Shown here: in pieces, positions 33,761 through 40,534 of the stretch
How the letters are laid out: each line of letters starts with the position of its first letter
Numbering within the stretch: the first letter of the stretch is position 1
DNA from: Calditrichia bacterium
GTDB lineage: Bacteria; Calditrichota; Calditrichia; JAJRVZ01
DNA length: 40,534 nucleotides
Assembly (NCBI GenBank): GCA_023132435.1
Contig: JAGLYF010000120.1
Coordinates: 1-40,534, forward strand
Direction: 5' to 3'
Program-made: the position numbers and the translations under genes
Notes under the pieces: model-generated
Told to the model about the DNA's origin: nothing
The model's input: the letters and a program-made list of their open reading frames with translations, nothing else
Databases searched by the model: none

Positions 33761-33789
33761 AAATCCCCTTTTTCAAGGGGATTTTTTTT
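33761..33789 (+). terminator. Intrinsic terminator after small HTH gene
   Basis: AAATCCCC (33761-33768) pairs with GGGGATTT (33777-33784) and continues into a long T-run. Confidence 0.85.
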
Positions 33790-33882
33790 ATGGCTAAAGG
33801 AAATATTATCATCACGAATTCTTGTTATTGAGTGAAGTTGTAATTAGCTTAAAAATCTATTTATAGACAAAATAAAAATCAG

Positions 33883-34497
33883 ATGAAATTAATTGTAGAA
33901 AAAATCGGTAAAAACTTCGGTGAAAAAAAGATTCTCCGTGACATCAGTTTTGAATTGTCACCGGGAAAATCGGCTGCCATAGTTGGTCCCAACGGTTCTG
34001 GTAAAACGACCCTTGTGCGTATAATATGTGGTTTAATCAGGCCATCAGCCGGAAAAGTGAAATATATCGAAGGTAACAAACAAATTGTTACACAGGAATT
34101 TTATAAGGCTATTGGATTAGTAGGGCCTTATCTTGAATTATATGAAGAATTAACAGCAAGAGAAAATCTTATGTTCTTTGCGAAAATGAAACGCGTTTCC
34201 AATATATCCGATAAAATCTCATCTTTAATGGAACGATTAAATCTTACCGGCCAGGAAGATGATCAGGTTAGAACCTACTCATCAGGGATGTGTCAACGTT
34301 TAAAGTATGTTTTTGCCCTGATTGGCGATCCAAAAATTTTAATACTCGATGAGCCAACATCAAATCTGGATTCTGATGGTATCGATCGGGTCTATGATAT
34401 AATGAATGAGCAGAAAAAAAATAATATATTGCTGATTGCGACAAATAATCAGATGGATCTGCAATATGGAGATTTTCAGATTGAAGTTACTTCATGA
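33883..34497 (+). CDS. ccmA: Heme exporter ATP-binding protein CcmA
   Basis: A short (204-residue) ABC ATPase: Walker A VGPNGSGKTTL, Q-loop region VGPYLELYEELTARENL, signature YSSGMCQRLKYVFAL, and Walker B ILILDEPTSNLD. The H-loop His is replaced by Asn in IATNNQ, where most ABC ATPases have TH, which may slow or alter hydrolysis. The identity as CcmA rests on the following ccmB, ccmC, ccmD and ccmE. CcmAB with CcmC releases heme-loaded CcmE in cytochrome c maturation (system I) at the inner membrane. The stop overlaps the ccmB start region by about 32 bases. Confidence 0.88.
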   Translation: MKLIVEKIGKNFGEKKILRDISFELSPGKSAAIVGPNGSGKTTLVRIICGLIRPSAGKVKYIEGNKQIVTQEFYKAIGLVGPYLELYEELTARENLMFFAKMKRVSNISDKISSLMERLNLTGQEDDQVRTYSSGMCQRLKYVFALIGDPKILILDEPTSNLDSDGIDRVYDIMNEQKKNNILLIATNNQMDLQYGDFQIEVTS

Positions 34498-35149
34498 TGC
34501 CTGGTTGATATTTCAAAAGGATATCCGGCAGGAATTTAAAACACGATATTCATTGAATGCTATCTTTTTGTTTGCACTGGTTACCCTGGTTGCGGTTTCG
34601 TTTTCCATCGGTACATTTACTGCAAGTGCGGATATAAAGTCAGCATTGTTGTGGATAATTATTTTCTTTTCGGCAATGTCAGGTTTGTCCCATATATTTG
34701 TCCGGGAAGAAGAAAAACACACAGCAGACACCTTAAAACTGGTGGCCCAGCCAACCGGTATTTTTTTAGGTAAGTTCTTGTTTAATTTGTTTTTACTCTT
34801 TGTGTTGGAGTTAATAATCGTCCCTCTGTATTTTGCGGTTATGAATTTTGAAGTATCCGGCGTTGCTGTCTTTATCAGTGTATTACTTTTAGGTAGTCTG
34901 GGTCTTTCCGCGGGTGCAACCATGACTGCAGCTATTATTTCAAAAGCAAGTGCAAAAGGCGCCTTGTTTGCCGTTCTTTCATTTCCTATTTTGTTGCCTG
35001 TTATCGTTGCTGGAATAAATGGTACCAAGATCGCAGTTAAACAAGTAGCATTTGCAGAAGCAGGTTCTGAATTACAAATGCTTTTTGCCTATTCGGTGGT
35101 GGTCATTACGGCAGCAATCCTCCTGTTTGATTTTGTTTGGAATGAGTAA
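34466..35149 (+). CDS. ccmB: Heme exporter membrane protein CcmB
   Basis: The start is set at ATG 34466 (MEIFRLKLLHDAW), the first Met that gives the family's N-terminus; the track's 34436 adds ten unlike residues. The N-terminus LIFQKDIRQEFKTRYSLNAI is the CcmB cytoplasmic helix. About six membrane helices follow, with SGLSHIFVREEEKHTADTLKLVAQP between helices two and three, as in CcmB. 227 residues is normal. It forms the ABC complex with CcmA. Confidence 0.9.
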   Translation: MEIFRLKLLHDAWLIFQKDIRQEFKTRYSLNAIFLFALVTLVAVSFSIGTFTASADIKSALLWIIIFFSAMSGLSHIFVREEEKHTADTLKLVAQPTGIFLGKFLFNLFLLFVLELIIVPLYFAVMNFEVSGVAVFISVLLLGSLGLSAGATMTAAIISKASAKGALFAVLSFPILLPVIVAGINGTKIAVKQVAFAEAGSELQMLFAYSVVVITAAILLFDFVWNE

Positions 35150-35188
35150 TTTGTTATTGTAATTTAGTGCTCTTACCAGGACGCTTAT

Positions 35189-35920
35189 ATGCTTGACGTG
35201 GAATCAAAACTGGTAGGATATAATAAAAAATCAGAAAACGTTGAAATACAGGAAACTTTGATGAATAAGATCTGGCAATTTGGTTTACTGATTTGGCTGT
35301 TTCTTGTTAGCCTGGCTGCCTTTTTATGGGCGCCGCTTGCGGAAGGGCTGGGTGAATATACACGTATTCTCTATTTTCATGTTCCGGTGGCCTGGGTAAC
35401 TGTTCTGGCCTTTCTAATCGGTGCGGTTTACAGCATTTCATATCTGAAAACGAGACGAATCATCTATGATCAGATCGCAGAATCAGCCGGTCAATTAGGA
35501 CTGCTTTATTGTGTTCTTGCCACGGTAACGGGTTCAATTTGGGCAAAGGTCAGTTGGGGATCATTCTGGAATTGGGATCCACGGGAGACCTCTATATTTA
35601 TTCTACTTCTTATTTATGCTGCCTATTTTGCGTTAAGATCAGCCATCGAAGAGGAGGAAAGAAAAGCTGTATTGAGTTCAGTGTATTCTATATTTGCCTT
35701 TGTTTCTGTTCCGTTTTTTGTATTTATCGTTCCCAGAATATATTCTTCGCTTCATCCGGATCCACTCATAAATACACAGACAAAGATTAATATGGATGGA
35801 AAGATGCTCACAACTTTTTTGTCTTCCTTGTTTGGATTTACTGTACTGTTTTTTTGGATTTTTAAAAGAAAAATCGATCTTGTGAAAATTAAACTGGATC
35901 TGAGAAAGATGGAGAATTAA
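35189..35920 (+). CDS. ccmC: Heme-handling protein CcmC (WWD domain)
   Basis: CcmC presents heme to CcmE on the periplasmic side. Six helices are visible. The tryptophan-rich loop reads WGSFWNWDPRETS, and two flanking His ligands are in ILYFHVPVAW and YSSLHPDPL. The proline after WD (WDPRET) is the form seen in CcsA/CcmF-type and FCB CcmC proteins rather than the WDARLT of E. coli. The track start MLDVESKLVGY adds about 24 unusual residues; ATG 35261 (MNKIWQFGLLIW) with AGGAAA upstream is an equally good start. Confidence 0.9.
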   Translation: MLDVESKLVGYNKKSENVEIQETLMNKIWQFGLLIWLFLVSLAAFLWAPLAEGLGEYTRILYFHVPVAWVTVLAFLIGAVYSISYLKTRRIIYDQIAESAGQLGLLYCVLATVTGSIWAKVSWGSFWNWDPRETSIFILLLIYAAYFALRSAIEEEERKAVLSSVYSIFAFVSVPFFVFIVPRIYSSLHPDPLINTQTKINMDGKMLTTFLSSLFGFTVLFFWIFKRKIDLVKIKLDLRKMEN

Positions 35921-36064
35921 GTGGAACCAATCTATGTTGTATTGATTATAATCTTAATTATCTGGTGTGGAATTTTTGGGTATATGTTATACATCGATAA
36001 AGAAGTAAAAAATTTATCAAAAAAAATAAAAAAATTAGAAAAAACGGAAGTCAATGAGACATAA
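35921..36064 (+). CDS. ccmD: CcmD-like small membrane protein (missed by ORF track)
   Basis: A 47-codon frame starts at GTG 35921, directly after the ccmC stop, with GGAG 10 bases upstream, and ends at TAA 36062-36064. It encodes one membrane helix (IYVVLIIILIIWCGIFGYM) followed by a highly charged tail (IDKEVKNLSKKIKKLEKTEV). Size, topology and position between ccmC and ccmE match CcmD, which helps release holo-CcmE from CcmABC. Similarity in sequence alone would be too weak to call. Confidence 0.8.
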   Translation: MEPIYVVLIIILIIWCGIFGYMLYIDKEVKNLSKKIKKLEKTEVNET

Positions 36065-36106
36065 AATAGTTATATAGTTTGGAAAGTTTAACTTAAGGAA
36101 TCACTC

Positions 36107-36478
36107 ATGAAAGCAAAATATATATTTGGAATAGTCATCATCGTCACTTTTACCGTCTGGGCGGGTATCTCATTTAATAAAACCCTCACACCCTATGTTT
36201 CGATTGCCGAAGCAAAATCAACCTCCACCACGGTCCAGGTAAAAGGTCAGAGAGCCGATAACGGAACTTTCGACACTGACAAAAATTTGTTCACTTTCCG
36301 GCTTATTGATGAGCAGGGAGAACAGATTACAGTGGTATATGATGGAGCAAAACCTGGTAATTTTGAGCAGGCGACTGAAGTGGTCTGTGTCGGCAAATAT
36401 GAAAACGGATCTTTCAAGGCGAAACAAATACTCGTAAAGTGCCCATCTAAATATATGGAGGAGCCAGCCAAAGTATGA
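36107..36478 (+). CDS. ccmE: Heme chaperone CcmE, Cys-type (CxxxY)
   Basis: One N-terminal membrane anchor (IFGIVIIVTFTVWAGISF) is followed by an OB-fold beta barrel (TVQVKGQRADNG, FTFRLIDEQGEQITVVYDG, KPGNFEQATEVVCVGKYENGSFKAKQILVKCPSKY). The heme-binding line is VKCPSKY: Cys112 (TGC 36440-36442) replaces the His of the usual HxxxY, with the Tyr kept. This CxxxY form is known from Desulfovibrio and archaea (system I*). The downstream genes ccmF, ccmG and ccmH do not follow; the strand switches 9 bases after the stop. Confidence 0.92.
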   Translation: MKAKYIFGIVIIVTFTVWAGISFNKTLTPYVSIAEAKSTSTTVQVKGQRADNGTFDTDKNLFTFRLIDEQGEQITVVYDGAKPGNFEQATEVVCVGKYENGSFKAKQILVKCPSKYMEEPAKV

Positions 36479-36487
36479 TATTTGGAA

Positions 36488-37012
36488 TCACGGCAAGTTC
36501 ACTGATTTTTGTTTATTCTCATCAGATTCGGTTTTCTTTTTCTCTTCTGATTTTTTTCTTTTTTTTCGTTGGTCTATTAATTCTTTTTCCTTATCATCAT
36601 CGATAAAACTTTTTATATAAGATTTTTTACGACGAATCGGCCTCGGCTTTGATAAAAGTGAGTCAAGATCTTTTGAAGATTCCGTTTTGTATTCATTTCT
36701 GATTTCCTGAATCTTTTTGCGGACAAGATCATATATTTCAACCCACTCTCTGGGATTTGAATTATAATATGAAACGGTTGAATCGATATCAGCAGTAGTT
36801 ATATTATTATTAGTATACAATTCCTGTAACAGACGATCCTGAAATTCTTTATCAACTTTTATTTCATTTATTATTAGAAGTCGGGCATAAATTTCAATAA
36901 ATTGTTCTTTATTGATAGTTGTCGTCTTCTCTTTTTCACAGAAAAAAACAAAAAATAGCATAAAGGTTAAAAAAATTTGTAATTTGGGGAACGATTTTGA
37001 CTTCATTTTCAT
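36488..37012 (-). CDS. Putative lipoprotein, DUF4296-like
   Basis: 174 residues. A hydrophobic N-terminus ending in FMLFFVFFCEKEKTT suggests a lipoprotein (Cys about residue 25; the lipobox is weak). The middle part (FIEIYARLLIINEI, LLQELYTNNNITTADIDSTVSYYNSNPREWVEIYDLVRKKI) resembles the helical DUF4296 lipoproteins common in Bacteroidota. The C-terminal 50 residues are extremely basic and acidic (DQRKKRKKSEEKKKTESDENK). The function is unknown. It is convergent with ccmE and divergent from the peptidase/propeller gene; the 135-base divergent gap holds AT-rich sequence without clear hexamers. Confidence 0.7.
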   Translation of the reverse strand: MKMKSKSFPKLQIFLTFMLFFVFFCEKEKTTTINKEQFIEIYARLLIINEIKVDKEFQDRLLQELYTNNNITTADIDSTVSYYNSNPREWVEIYDLVRKKIQEIRNEYKTESSKDLDSLLSKPRPIRRKKSYIKSFIDDDKEKELIDQRKKRKKSEEKKKTESDENKQKSVNLP

Positions 37013-37147
37013 TTAAATGATAAACCTATTTATTTATCTTGCGTTTAAAATAGTGTTATCAGGAAAATACGAAAAGTGTATGTATAATATAAAGAGAAAA
37101 TAAATAAATATTTAAAATGTAAATAATATAGTTACCGGGGTTTAAAT

Positions 37148-40100
37148 ATGAGATCCAGACTTTATATCCTTTTTAGCACCCTATTTATTTTTGCACTGAA
37201 TTCAGTGTTCGCCCAGGGATTTGGCCAAAACAAAGTGCAGTATAAAGATTTTGACTGGCGGTTTATTCAATCAGAACATTTTGATGTCTATTTCTATGAG
37301 GGGGGATATGACATCGCACGATTTACTGCCGAGGTAGCGGAATCTGCTTATGTGGCTCTGCAACATGATTTCCAATATGATATTGTCGAACGCGTTTCAA
37401 TAATCACCTATAAATCTCACAATGATTTCCAGCAAACAAATGTGGTTTATTCTTTCCTGTCAGAGGGTATTGGTGGTGTTACGGAATTATTTAAGAATCG
37501 TGTGGTTGTTCCTTATGAAGGATCATATAGTCAATTCAGACATGTGATTCACCATGAAATGGTTCACGCTGTAATGAATGATATGTTATATGGTGGTTCA
37601 ATCCAATCTCTGGTTTCAGGACAGGTAGCCCAGGTACCCTTATGGTTTGCGGAGGGACTGGCAGAATTCGAATCGCTGCGTTGGGACACCCGATTAGACA
37701 TGGTGGTTCGCGACGCGACACTTACCGGTTACCTACCTCCCATCGATTTTCTCGATTATTTTCCTTATCAGGGTGGAGCCAGTGTATTTCGATATATCGC
37801 CCAAAAATATGGAAACGAAAAAATTGGAGAAATTTTAAATAAAATTAAGGGTAGCTTCAGTTTTCAAAATGCGTTTAAATCGGCGATTGGTATTGATTTT
37901 AAGGAGTTAACAGAAGAGTGGCAGCGCAAAATGAAAAGAGAGTATTGGCCGGATATTGCCGATCGTAAAGAACCTTCCGAAATTGCAAAGCCATTAACCG
38001 ATCATAGAGATGACAGAAGCTATATGAATTCAAGTGCAGCTATCTCGCCCCAGGGTGATAAAATTGTCTTCCTGTCAAACAGGGACGGTAAAATGTCCGT
38101 TTATTTAATGGATGTCCTGGAAGGTAAAATAATCAGAAAGATAATTAAAGGTGAATCTGATGTAAATTTCGAGGAACTCCATTTTCTTGAGCCGGGTTTC
38201 GGCTGGTCACCAGATGGAACAAAAATTACTTTAGCTGCAAAAGCAGGCGATGCAGATGCACTTTACATTTATGACCTGGATAGACAAACCTATAAACAGT
38301 TCAAATTTGATCTGGATGGAATTTTCTCAACTGCCTGGTCACCGGATGGAAATGACATAGCATTTGTCGGTAACAAAGACGGGGCCAGTGATATTTATTT
38401 ATTTTCACTTGAGACTGAAGAGATCCAGCAGGTTACAAATGATGTGTTTTCGGACAGTGATCCTGATTGGTCTCCTGACGGTACACGTCTGGTGTTTACT
38501 TCAGAACGTGGTCCTCACATAACGAGAAACTATCAGCCCCGTGATTTTGATATGCACACACATGATTACGAGAATGAGGATATCTATATTGTAAATCGGG
38601 ATGGTAGCAAAATGCAGCGGATTACCGATACCAAAACTTTAGAGGGAGATCCGATTTTTACGCCTGATGGTGAAAAAATCGCCTATGTTTCTGAGCAAAA
38701 TGGCATCTCAAATATATTTATTCATGATTTAATTTCTGATCAGAGCTGGCCTATCACTAATCTTATTACAGGTGCGTTTCAGATATCCTGGGATAAAAAG
38801 GCCCATAAAATGGTGTTTACTTCATTTTATCGTGGCGGGTGGGATATATATCTACTCAAAGATCCACTTAATCTGGAGCCTGTAACTCTTGAACTGACCG
38901 AATATTTTAAACGTCTTGAAAAGGGTGACGATGTATATCTGGTTTACAATGTTAAAAAGAAACCTAAAAAGAGTGAGGAATCTGAAGAAGGTGAACAAGC
39001 GCCTCTGGTGAAAAATTATAGTAAATATGTTTTTGCGGATATGAACAGAAGAACTCCGGAGAAGGCGGAAAAAATTACTCTGGATGAATCTGATTATAAA
39101 TCATCAGACGGGGATTATAAAGTAAATAAATATAAGATTAAATTTTCACCGGATTTGATAAACGGTGCTGCGGGTTATAGCACATACTTCGGACTACAGG
39201 GATATACGCAGATTCTGTTAAGTGATATGTTGGGAAACCATCAGATATATATAGGTACAAACCTGGTATTTGATTTGCGAAATTCGAACCTCAGTGCTCA
39301 ATATTGGTATTTACCAAACCGAATTGATTGGGGGTTTGGTGCTTTTCATATTTCCAATTTTTTCCGTACGTACTATGAGGGCTTAATTCGATTTAGAAAT
39401 TATGGGGCGAGTTTATTGGTTTCCCGTCCTTTTGATAAATTTACCCGAATGGATTTTGGTTTAACCTGGTTTAATGTCAATAAAGAGTTTATAGAGGATC
39501 CTTCCAGACCCACGGAGGAAGTGCAGACTCTATTACCCAGCGCCGCCCTTGTATATGATCAGGTTGAGTGGGGGATGACAGGACCTAAACATGGTACCCG
39601 GGCGTCATTTTCTGTGTTGGTCAGTCCAAAATATTCTTTCAACAGCCTTGAATTTAGCACTGTCAAAGTTGATTATCGGAGATATCTGGAACTCTTCAGT
39701 GGATATAGCCTTGCTTTTCGCATCAATGCAGGTACCAGTCTAGGGCGCAATGCACAACGGTTTTTTCTTGGCGGAGTGCCAAACTGGCTAAATCGGACAT
39801 TTAAGGGTGGATTGCTTGTAAGTAACATTGAGGATGTTTACTTTTCTGAATTTGTCACCCCACTTCGTGGTGCGGCGTATTATGAAAAAGTCGGTAATTC
39901 CTTTGGATTGGCCAATTTTGAATTTCGTTTTCCTTTGATACCTTATATCCAGCTAGGATTCCCCCCGATCAGATTAGGAAATATTCAGGGTGTCTTTTTT
40001 ACGGATATCGGGAGTGCCTGGGATAATTCTGGTTATTGGAATGCAACGAAATTTGACGCCAATGACAAAAAGGTATTTGATGATGTTGTTGTCGGCTATG

Positions 40101-40219
40101 GTGTTGGAGCAAGGATATTTTTCCTGGGATTTTTAGTACGGTTTGATGTGGCCTGGAGATATGATATTTCTTATGTGAGCAAGCCGATCTATTACTGGTC
40201 CTTTGGTGCGGATTTTTAA
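37148..40219 (+). CDS. Exported metallopeptidase-like / TolB-propeller / outer-membrane barrel protein
   Basis: A signal peptide (cleavage near VFA|QGF) is followed by three parts. Residues about 30-275 look like an MA-type gluzincin: HEMVH (about 135-139) in RHVIHHEMVHAV, then WFAEGLAEFE (about 172), which supplies the third ligand. Residues about 295-610 carry PD40/TolB propeller repeats: SPQGDKIVFLSNRDG, WSPDGTKITLAAKAG, WSPDGNDIAFVGNKDG, and WSPDGTRLVFTSERG. A charged stretch (KKPKKSEESEEGEQAP) leads to a C-terminal beta-barrel of surface-antigen type (ending in YYWSFGADF). FCB genomes often carry this architecture annotated as TolB-like. Its job, perhaps outer-membrane protein quality control, is unproven. 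A good terminator follows. Confidence 0.86.
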   Translation: MRSRLYILFSTLFIFALNSVFAQGFGQNKVQYKDFDWRFIQSEHFDVYFYEGGYDIARFTAEVAESAYVALQHDFQYDIVERVSIITYKSHNDFQQTNVVYSFLSEGIGGVTELFKNRVVVPYEGSYSQFRHVIHHEMVHAVMNDMLYGGSIQSLVSGQVAQVPLWFAEGLAEFESLRWDTRLDMVVRDATLTGYLPPIDFLDYFPYQGGASVFRYIAQKYGNEKIGEILNKIKGSFSFQNAFKSAIGIDFKELTEEWQRKMKREYWPDIADRKEPSEIAKPLTDHRDDRSYMNSSAAISPQGDKIVFLSNRDGKMSVYLMDVLEGKIIRKIIKGESDVNFEELHFLEPGFGWSPDGTKITLAAKAGDADALYIYDLDRQTYKQFKFDLDGIFSTAWSPDGNDIAFVGNKDGASDIYLFSLETEEIQQVTNDVFSDSDPDWSPDGTRLVFTSERGPHITRNYQPRDFDMHTHDYENEDIYIVNRDGSKMQRITDTKTLEGDPIFTPDGEKIAYVSEQNGISNIFIHDLISDQSWPITNLITGAFQISWDKKAHKMVFTSFYRGGWDIYLLKDPLNLEPVTLELTEYFKRLEKGDDVYLVYNVKKKPKKSEESEEGEQAPLVKNYSKYVFADMNRRTPEKAEKITLDESDYKSSDGDYKVNKYKIKFSPDLINGAAGYSTYFGLQGYTQILLSDMLGNHQIYIGTNLVFDLRNSNLSAQYWYLPNRIDWGFGAFHISNFFRTYYEGLIRFRNYGASLLVSRPFDKFTRMDFGLTWFNVNKEFIEDPSRPTEEVQTLLPSAALVYDQVEWGMTGPKHGTRASFSVLVSPKYSFNSLEFSTVKVDYRRYLELFSGYSLAFRINAGTSLGRNAQRFFLGGVPNWLNRTFKGGLLVSNIEDVYFSEFVTPLRGAAYYEKVGNSFGLANFEFRFPLIPYIQLGFPPIRLGNIQGVFFTDIGSAWDNSGYWNATKFDANDKKVFDDVVVGYGVGARIFFLGFLVRFDVAWRYDISYVSKPIYYWSFGADF

Positions 40220-40267
40220 CGGAAAACAGTATTGAAATAATCATCAATATCCTTGCAGAACAGTTTA

Positions 40268-40299
40268 TCCCTGACTTGCTTGCCGGTCAGGGATTTTTT
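40268..40299 (+). terminator. Intrinsic terminator before the rRNA operon
   Basis: TCCCTGAC (40268-40275) pairs perfectly with GTCAGGGA (40286-40293) and runs into TTTTTTA. It insulates the peptidase gene from the rRNA promoter. Confidence 0.88.
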
Positions 40300-40330
40300 A
40301 TGAAAATTTTTCAAAAAAAGAGAACTTGAG

Positions 40331-40359
40331 TTGACACAATAAGTTTATATCTTTAAATT
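40331..40359 (+). promoter_or_regulatory. Probable rRNA promoter (-35/-10)
   Basis: TTGACA (40331-40336), a 17-base spacer and TAAATT (40354-40359) lie about 160 bases before the 16S start. This is close to the classic vegetative consensus. FCB housekeeping promoters can differ, so this is a motif-based call. Confidence 0.6.
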
Positions 40360-40442
40360 CCAAGGCTTTTTTCATATTGAGAAAAAAGTGATTTTTTAAT
40401 CAATGTGAGGATTGTGGAAATACGACGCACAAAAAGTGATTC

Positions 40443-40454
40443 GATCTTTGAAAA
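40443..40454 (+). promoter_or_regulatory. rRNA leader element (GATCTTTGAAAA)
   Basis: This string resembles the TCTTTGAAA motif commonly found in the leader just upstream of 16S in Bacteroidota and relatives, and may act as an antitermination (boxA-like) signal. A small hairpin ccgcataaagcgg follows. Confidence 0.45.
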
Positions 40455-40514
40455 GTGGGAAGAGATAGACCGCATAAAGCGGGTATCAACGCGAACGTAC
40501 AGTAATAATTTTTG

Positions 40515-40534
40515 ACAACGGAGAGTTTGATCCT
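40515..40534 (+). rRNA. rrs: 16S ribosomal RNA, first 20 bases (cut by window edge)
   Basis: ggAGAGTTTGATCCT at the very end is the conserved 16S 5' sequence (the 27F primer site begins at 40522). Counting back seven bases places the mature 5' end near 40515. The rest of the gene lies beyond the window. Confidence 0.93.

Noticed and set aside
34513-35028. 171-residue minus-strand ORF opposite ccmB
   Set aside because: Shadow ORF; the plus-strand CcmB reading has clear helices and operon context.
37060-37088. TATAAT-like box at 37083-37088 as a promoter for the peptidase/propeller gene
   Set aside because: The sequence 17 bases upstream (caggaa) is not a -35 element and the region is AT-rich, so a chance match is likely.

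Overview
The window reads as a chromosomal segment of a Gram-negative bacterium of the FCB superphylum (Calditrichota / KSB1 / Marinimicrobia-like; the exact phylum cannot be fixed from this sequence). The evidence is a C-terminal type IX secretion sorting domain (LSQNYPNPFNP), two large proteins with C-terminal Omp85/BamA-like barrels, a TonB-receptor remnant, many lipoproteins, low-to-moderate GC, and palindromic intergenic repeats. The last 20 bases are the 5' end of a 16S rRNA gene, so an rRNA operon starts at the right edge.

Layout. (1) 1-5900: the C-terminal part of a sigma-54 activator, a double-SnoaL lipoprotein, a decayed copy of that gene's leader, a secreted beta-helix/esterase fusion with a sorting domain, and the C-terminal relic of a TonB-dependent receptor. 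(2) 5894-9301: one 1135-residue protein that fuses an alkyl-DHAP-synthase-type flavoprotein to glycerol-3-phosphate dehydrogenase. (3) 15590 down to 9345, minus strand: GNAT acetyltransferase, SdiA-regulated-like propeller lipoprotein, a protein pairing an atypical-kinase-like motif with an Omp85 barrel, a small lipoprotein and a GT-A glycosyltransferase. (4) 16175-19820, plus strand: NUDIX hydrolase, degenerate CYTH-CHAD protein, ParA ATPase and a membrane protein. The last three overlap by 4 bp each, suggesting a polyphosphate-related operon with a positioning ATPase. (5) 21067-26508: purD, cdsA, a receiver-DUF4388-roadblock regulator, a GT9 glycosyltransferase and an internally deleted CapA-like protein. 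(6) 26554-33272: meaB-type GTPase, split B12-dependent acyl-CoA mutase (large and small subunits), radC, a biotin-dependent carboxyltransferase and a PAP2 membrane phosphatase. The mutase carries the substrate residues of isobutyryl-CoA mutase, while the neighbouring genes suggest propionate/methylmalonyl metabolism. (7) 33472-33790: a near-perfect sigma-54 promoter, a 65-residue excisionase-like HTH gene and a terminator. (8) 33883-36478: cytochrome c maturation genes ccmABCDE. ccmD is missing from the ORF track, and CcmE has the Cys variant of the heme ligand. (9) 36488-40534: a small lipoprotein, a metallopeptidase/TolB-propeller/barrel protein, a terminator, an rRNA promoter and the 16S start.

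Most gaps between operons carry palindromic or MITE-like repeats, several with perfect inverted repeats of 12-30 bp. The most promising leads are the AGPS-GlpD fusion, the NUDIX-CHAD-ParA operon, the mutase with ICM-type residues, the sigma-54-controlled small HTH gene, and the kinase-motif/Omp85 protein. All functional calls come from motif recognition by eye; no database search was run.
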